Of a stretch of 64,000 nucleotides of DNA, positions 59,838-64,000 are shown piece after piece. How positions within the stretch are numbered: the first letter of the stretch is position 1; each line of letters starts with the position of its first letter. Source of the stretch: an uncultured Bacilli bacterium (GTDB lineage Bacteria; Bacillota_I; Bacilli_A; RF39; UBA660); the NCBI GenBank assembly GCA_910587065.1, contig CAJUMA010000003.1:78882-142881 (forward strand). Reading direction: 5' to 3'. The notes under the pieces are model-generated. The model saw only the letters and a list, made by a program, of their open reading frames with translations. It was not told where the DNA came from and ran no database searches. Position numbers and translations under genes: made by a program.

Positions 59838-61934
59838 ATGAATTCACAAAAAGAAGATGTTTTAGAAAAATACGGCCGTGATATAACAATCCTAGCAAAA
59901 GATAATAAAATTGATCCAGTTATTGGTCGTGATGAAGAAATCCGTAATCTAATTAGGATTCTTTCTCGTAAAACCAAAAATAATCCAGTCCTAATTGGTA
60001 ATCCAGGTACTGGTAAAACCGCGATTGTTGAAGGGTTAGCTGGAAGAATTATCAAAGGAGATATTCCAGATACTTTAAAGAATAAAACAGTTTGGGAACT
60101 AGATTTATCTGCTTTAGTAGCTGGTGCTAAATATCAAGGTGAATTTGAAGAAAGATTTAAAGCTGTTCTTGACCGTGTATTAGAGTCTAATGGCGATATT
60201 ATCATGTTTATTGATGAAATACATATGATAACAGGTGCTGGATCTAGTTCAGCTATGAATGTTGGGAATATGCTAAAACCGATGCTTGCAAGAGGAGAAA
60301 TTCGTTTAATAGGCGCAACAACGTTAAATGAGTATCGAGAATATATTGAAAAAGATGGAGCTTTAGAAAGAAGACTTCAAAAAATTAAAGTATCTGAACC
60401 TAATGTAGTAGATACTTTAACAATCCTTCGAGGATTAAAAGAAAGATTTGAAGTATTTCACGGTGTTACGATAAAAGATGCAGCCCTTATATCCGCTGTT
60501 AACTTATCTGATAGATATATCACCGATAGATTTTTACCTGATAAAGCCATAGATTTAGTTGATGAAGCCTGTGCGACAATTAAAATGCAAATGAATTCTG
60601 TACCAACAGACTTAGATGAGATGAACCGTTCTATTATGACACTTGAAATAGAAAGAGAAGCTCTAAAACGTGAAAAAGACACTAAATCAGTCACTCGTGT
60701 TAAAGAAATAGACGAAGAGATGAAAGACTTAAAAACGAAAGCTGATGAATATCGAAAAGTTTGGGAAGAAGAGAAAAAACTTAAAAATTTAATAAATTCT
60801 AAAAAAGAAAAACTAGAAAAATTAAGATTTGAATTAGCTCAAGCTGAAGATTCTTATGATTTAGAAAAAGCTGCTCGCTTAAAACATGGAGAAATACCAA
60901 ATTTAGAAATGGAATTATCTCAGCTTAAACTAAGTATGTCATCATCTGTTTTATCGGATACTGTTGACAGTGAAGATATTGCAAATATTGTTAGTAAATG
61001 GACTAATGTTCCTGTAACGAAACTTGTAGGTGGCGAAAAAGAAAAACTATTAAATTTAAAAGAAAATCTAGCCACCCGTGTTAAGGGACAAGATGAAGCC
61101 ATTGAACTTGTATCAAACGCTATAATTCGTGCAAGGAGTGGAATAAAAGATCCTGCAAGACCAATTGGTTCCTTTATTTTCATGGGACCAACTGGTGTAG
61201 GTAAAACGGAGATAGCAAAAAGTTTAGCTTATGAACTATTTGATGATGAAAGACACATGATACGAATTGATTGCTCAGAATATATGGAAGCATTTAATGT
61301 GTCACGCTTACTTGGAGCACCTCCAGGCTATGTAGGTTATGAATCAGGTGGTGAATTAACTGAAGCTATAAGAAGGAACCCTTATTCTATCGTCTTATTT
61401 GATGAAATAGAAAAAGCTCATCCAGATGTCTTTAATATTTTACTTCAAATACTTGATGATGGTAGAATCACAGACTCGCAAGGTCGTGTTATTGATTTTA
61501 AAAACACGATTATTATCATGACTTCTAATCTTGGAAGTGATATTATCCTAAATAATGAAGCTAATCGCGAAGAACTTGTAATGAATTTATTAAAATCAAC
61601 ATTTAGACCTGAATTAATAAACAGAATAGATGAAATAATAACGTTTAATTCTATAACCAAAACTGTGGCTTATGAAATACTTGATAGATTAATAAGTGAT
61701 TTAAATAAAAGATTAAATCAAATATTTATTAATGTTATGTTATCTGATAAAGCGAAAATAAAAGTTATTGAAGAATCTTTTGATAAAGAGTTTGGAGCTC
61801 GTCCCGTTAAAAGATATTTAACTAAATACATCGAAAATATAATTTCTAAATATATCTTGGAAAATGAGATAACAGAAACAACAGAACTATTAATAGATGT
61901 CGAAAATGAAGAATATAAAATAAAATGCGTATAA
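59838..61934 (+). CDS. clpB: ClpB disaggregase lacking the N-terminal domain
   Basis: The 698-residue AAA+ protein begins directly at the first ATPase module (GRDEEIRNLIRIL, Walker A GNPGTGKTA at about 54), so the usual 150-residue ClpB N-domain is missing. The middle coiled-coil domain is present (MNSVPTDLDE, LEIEREALKRE, KHGEIPNLE) and marks it as ClpB, not ClpC. The second module is intact (GPTGVGKTEIAK, LFDEIEKAHPDV, GAPPGYVGYE, GARPVKRY). Full-length ClpB is about 860 residues; this resembles the shorter ClpB form known in bacteria. AAGGAGG precedes the ATG. It rescues aggregated protein with DnaK. Confidence 0.93.
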   Translation: MNSQKEDVLEKYGRDITILAKDNKIDPVIGRDEEIRNLIRILSRKTKNNPVLIGNPGTGKTAIVEGLAGRIIKGDIPDTLKNKTVWELDLSALVAGAKYQGEFEERFKAVLDRVLESNGDIIMFIDEIHMITGAGSSSAMNVGNMLKPMLARGEIRLIGATTLNEYREYIEKDGALERRLQKIKVSEPNVVDTLTILRGLKERFEVFHGVTIKDAALISAVNLSDRYITDRFLPDKAIDLVDEACATIKMQMNSVPTDLDEMNRSIMTLEIEREALKREKDTKSVTRVKEIDEEMKDLKTKADEYRKVWEEEKKLKNLINSKKEKLEKLRFELAQAEDSYDLEKAARLKHGEIPNLEMELSQLKLSMSSSVLSDTVDSEDIANIVSKWTNVPVTKLVGGEKEKLLNLKENLATRVKGQDEAIELVSNAIIRARSGIKDPARPIGSFIFMGPTGVGKTEIAKSLAYELFDDERHMIRIDCSEYMEAFNVSRLLGAPPGYVGYESGGELTEAIRRNPYSIVLFDEIEKAHPDVFNILLQILDDGRITDSQGRVIDFKNTIIIMTSNLGSDIILNNEANREELVMNLLKSTFRPELINRIDEIITFNSITKTVAYEILDRLISDLNKRLNQIFINVMLSDKAKIKVIEESFDKEFGARPVKRYLTKYIENIISKYILENEITETTELLIDVENEEYKIKCV

Positions 61935-61992
61935 AAAAAATAAATTCGCCAATAATATAAATGTGGTTATTTAGTAATCACAGATTTCTCTT

Positions 61993-62020
61993 AAAGACAT
62001 ACAGAAATGTATGTCTTTTC
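61993..62020 (+). terminator. Terminator after clpB
   Basis: AAAGACATACA / TGTATGTCTTT stem (61993-62003 with 62008-62018), GAAA loop; the T-run is short. Confidence 0.7.
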
Positions 62021-62064
62021 AAGTTAACAAAACTTTGATAAAATACATAATATGAGGTGAAAGT

Positions 62065-62376
62065 ATGAAGTATGATGATAGATTTAAATATTTAGTTGGC
62101 GGATACTATGGAATAAAAACGATGGATGAATATGAATCCAAACTTTATATTTTAAAAGATATTGAAGAATATATAATAAATTATTGCCAAAATGATACTT
62201 CTATTGATTATAAATCTATTGCCGATGAAATATATGAAAATACTTCAATAAAAGAAAAACTTCAAGATAGTTTAATTTTGCTGCATGATATAAAAGGACC
62301 AATTGAATTAATAATAATGATTAAACAAAAAATAAAAGAAATAAAATATAATGAAGACCACTCTAGAATAATTTGA
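62065..62376 (+). CDS. Small soluble protein, function unknown
   Basis: The 103-residue acidic and helical protein has the N-terminus MKYDDRFKYLVGGYYGIKTMDEYESKL and no membrane segment or motif I recognise. GAGGTGA lies 8 nt before the ATG. It ends in TGA, which shows the standard code, and the stop lies in a terminator hairpin. Confidence 0.6.
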   Translation: MKYDDRFKYLVGGYYGIKTMDEYESKLYILKDIEEYIINYCQNDTSIDYKSIADEIYENTSIKEKLQDSLILLHDIKGPIELIIMIKQKIKEIKYNEDHSRII

Positions 62377-62397
62377 CTTTAATAAGTCATTTTTTTA
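62374..62397 (+). terminator. Terminator after the 62065 gene
   Basis: TGACTT / AAGTCA stem (62374-62379 with 62384-62389), TAAT loop and T-run. Confidence 0.8.
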
Positions 62398-62406
62398 TGC
62401 TCAAAT

Positions 62407-62457
62407 TTGACAAAAACAGTATTTTTTGATAGCATATTCCCCAATTCAAGGGGGAAT
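62407..62457 (+). promoter_or_regulatory. Promoter and hairpin covering the ribosome site of the 62462 gene
   Basis: TTGACA (62407-62412), 17-nt spacer, TAGCAT (62430-62435). ATTCCCC (62436-62442) then pairs with GGGGAAT (62451-62457), hiding the GGGGG ribosome site of the GTG start. Confidence 0.5.
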
Positions 62458-62461
62458 AAAT

Positions 62462-62929
62462 GTGAGAATAGATAGAATATTAGGGGTAATTCTATCCATC
62501 TTAGTTATATCATTCATTGTATTAAAACAATTTAATACAGATGAAGAACCATTTGAATTAATTGGTGATAATGGCTATATGGAAAATTCAAGTATTAGCT
62601 ACCAAGACAAAGTTCTTAATAAGAATGAGTCTACTAAGGAAATCATTGAATATACAAACACCAATAATTATCCTGTAGAAATAAAAAATAATGACATAAT
62701 AATTACTTGTACAGGGTCTGGTAGTACAAAAGAGGAAGATGAAGCCTTAGCTGAAAAGAATTATCATATTAATGCTAAGTTTTCAGAAACTAAAAATGGA
62801 AGTCAATATAGTTCATTAAAAGTGCCAAGAAAGTCTAAAGCTTTTATTCATGTAGTATCAGAATATTTAGGTGATTTACCAAATAATTCTGTAAGCTGTG
62901 AATATAAGCTTAATATCCAAGCTGACTAA
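62462..62929 (+). CDS. Membrane-anchored surface protein, function unknown
   Basis: About 155 residues. I start at GTG 62462, with GGGGG 7 nt upstream; an in-frame TTG at 62426 lies in the promoter, so is excluded. One membrane helix (about residues 7-25) is followed by an outside beta-rich domain with IIITCTGSGS and SVSCEYKLNIQ (two Cys, possible disulfide), which resembles short pilin- or fimbria-like or TasA-like domains only loosely. It precedes the sortase gene, so may be linked to surface assembly. No LPxTG motif. Confidence 0.55.
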   Translation: MRIDRILGVILSILVISFIVLKQFNTDEEPFELIGDNGYMENSSISYQDKVLNKNESTKEIIEYTNTNNYPVEIKNNDIIITCTGSGSTKEEDEALAEKNYHINAKFSETKNGSQYSSLKVPRKSKAFIHVVSEYLGDLPNNSVSCEYKLNIQAD

Positions 62930-62930
62930 T

Positions 62931-62959
62931 TTGACAAATAAACAATAATTTGGTATTAT
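62931..62959 (+). promoter_or_regulatory. Promoter of the sortase gene
   Basis: TTGACA (62931-62936), 17-nt spacer, TATTAT (62954-62959). Confidence 0.7.
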
Positions 62960-63017
62960 ATGCCACATAAGTTTGGGGGAATACAGACTTAAAAGAATAA
63001 AAAGGGGGCATTATTTT

Positions 63018-64000
63018 ATGAGTAAAGGACGCTTACGTGATACTTTACAATACACACCATATATATTGCCGATTCTCTTAGCTGGGGGAGTAGTAATTTA
63101 TTCTTTACACGGAGAAATAAAAGACACTATTAATTACAATAAAGTTCAAAAAGAACTAGAAAATATTAATGAAGAAGAATCTTTTGAATATCCGGTATTT
63201 GAAGAATTACCTGAAGAAGTAAAAGTAACACCAAAAGAAGAGTTACCCGCATATCCAACTGAAGAGGAAGAAATACCTGAGGCAATGGAAGAGTTTGCTG
63301 AAGAAGTAGAGGAACCTAAGTATCCAATATCTGATGAACTCCTAACGAGCGGTTATGAATTCAAAAAAATAAATTTTGATGAATTAACAGAAAGAAATTC
63401 TGATGTTAACGCTTGGATTGAAGTAGCTGGAACAAAGATAGATTATCCAATCATGTATGCTCCAGAAAAAGACAATATTGAGACAGGTGAATATTACTAC
63501 TTACATCATGATATTGATAATGAAAATTCACACTCAGGAACACCATTCATCTTTGGGATGAGTAATCCAGTAGATGATAACTTAGAAAATATGAGTGATG
63601 TATCAATTATCTATGGGCATCATATGAAAGGTGGTAAAGTATTTGCTAATGTAACGAATTACATGAGTCAATCATATTATGATGAACATCCATTTGGTGT
63701 TATATACACAAAAGATGGATATGCTTACAAGATAACATTCTTTGCGGGGATAATAACTCCAGGAAAAAATAACAAAGATGTTTATGTAAGTGAGTTTGTT
63801 ACAGAAGATTTATTCGACTCATATATCGAAAATGCTCGTGAAAAGTCGACATTTGAAAGCGATGTTGAAGTAAATTATGGAGATAAAATAATGGTTTTAT
63901 TCACTTGTGAATATACAAGAGGTGCTGATTCAAGATATGCCTTATTTGGTGTAATTGATAAACAGTACACAAATGAATTACAAATTAGTAACAACGATGA
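63018..64000 (+). CDS. srtB: Class B sortase, 3' end missing
   Basis: The frame stays open to the window end, giving 327 residues. It has a short cytoplasmic start, a membrane helix (about 14-30), an unusually long acidic, Pro/Glu-rich stalk (about 45-105) and a sortase B catalytic domain. The active residues are His201 in IYGHHMKGG, Cys297 in LFTCEYT and Arg306 in SRYALFG. It would attach proteins to the cell wall or pilus. GGGGG lies 10 nt before the ATG. Its substrates, with an NPQTN-like motif, are not seen in the window. Only the extreme C-terminus should be missing. Confidence 0.93.
   Translation, partial: MSKGRLRDTLQYTPYILPILLAGGVVIYSLHGEIKDTINYNKVQKELENINEEESFEYPVFEELPEEVKVTPKEELPAYPTEEEEIPEAMEEFAEEVEEPKYPISDELLTSGYEFKKINFDELTERNSDVNAWIEVAGTKIDYPIMYAPEKDNIETGEYYYLHHDIDNENSHSGTPFIFGMSNPVDDNLENMSDVSIIYGHHMKGGKVFANVTNYMSQSYYDEHPFGVIYTKDGYAYKITFFAGIITPGKNNKDVYVSEFVTEDLFDSYIENAREKSTFESDVEVNYGDKIMVLFTCEYTRGADSRYALFGVIDKQYTNELQISNND

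Noticed and set aside
62374..62376. TGA as Trp codon (Mycoplasma-type code)
   Set aside because: TGA ends genes at terminator hairpins (here and at 37293-37295), and Trp residues in conserved motifs use TGG.
1..64000. CRISPR arrays, insertion sequences, rRNA or tRNA genes
   Set aside because: No regularly spaced repeats, transposase motifs, terminal inverted repeats or T-arm (GTTCGAATC-like) signatures were found on either strand by reading.

Overview
The window is a roughly 30% G+C, Gram-positive (Bacillota, Bacilli-like) chromosome segment. Support for this: T-box and CIRCE regulation, RNase J, PrkC/PrpC, a Spo0A homologue, GerA-type germinant receptor genes, a SipW/TasA-like module and a class B sortase. 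TGA is used as a stop (for example at 62374-62376) and TGG encodes Trp, so the genetic code is standard and not the Mycoplasma code. The best guess is an uncultured gut-type Bacilli or Erysipelotrichia relative that sporulates or recently did. No rRNA, tRNA, CRISPR array, insertion sequence or integrase was seen.

Layout. 1-3450: end of a sugar-related cassette (SIS domain protein, PfkB kinase, exporter-type ABC protein). 3593-6096 (minus): ZIP metal transporter and RNase J. 6247-12255: a sporulation-flavoured block with a YdcC/GerS-like lipoprotein, a membrane thioredoxin-like protein, an S41 protease, Spo0A and a Clp ATPase with a dead second AAA module. 12301-18645: an unknown membrane protein, cysS behind a Cys-Cys leader peptide, a YugP-like protease, and WG-repeat and unknown proteins. 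18663-21954 (minus): gerAA-gerAC-gerAB. 22049-31180: AI-2E transporter, then rlmN-prpC-prkC-rsgA-rpe, an ankyrin protein and two membrane proteins including a DUF368 lipid carrier transporter. 31276-34167: TasA/CalY-like protein, SipW-type signal peptidase and DUF5305 protein, probably a surface fibre unit. 34225-43791: a lipase-like protein, GNAT, an unidentified structured RNA, DUF4186-tag, a frameshifted gene, a T-box that reads through an unknown gene into valS, and lysS. 43949-49170: a secreted repeat protein behind a promoter containing an A18 tract, a short Rel with a degraded synthetase domain, a membrane XRE regulator and a secreted protein. 49350-56361: a TelA-like / unknown / MoxR-type AAA / VWA-like cassette followed by two DUF1292-like proteins around an unknown one. 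56429-64000: a PASTA penicillin-binding protein, CIRCE-controlled hsp20-clpB (ClpB without its N domain), small proteins and a class B sortase cut by the window end.

The points most worth following are these. Spo0A has Asn where the phosphoacceptor Asp should be, yet its promoter keeps 0A boxes. The A18 tract lies in the promoter of a surface repeat protein. A Cys-Cys leader peptide precedes cysS. There is an unassigned structured RNA at about 36066-36360. The TelA/AAA/VWA-like four-gene cassette may be an uncharacterised stress or envelope system. All product calls come from reading motifs; no database search was run.
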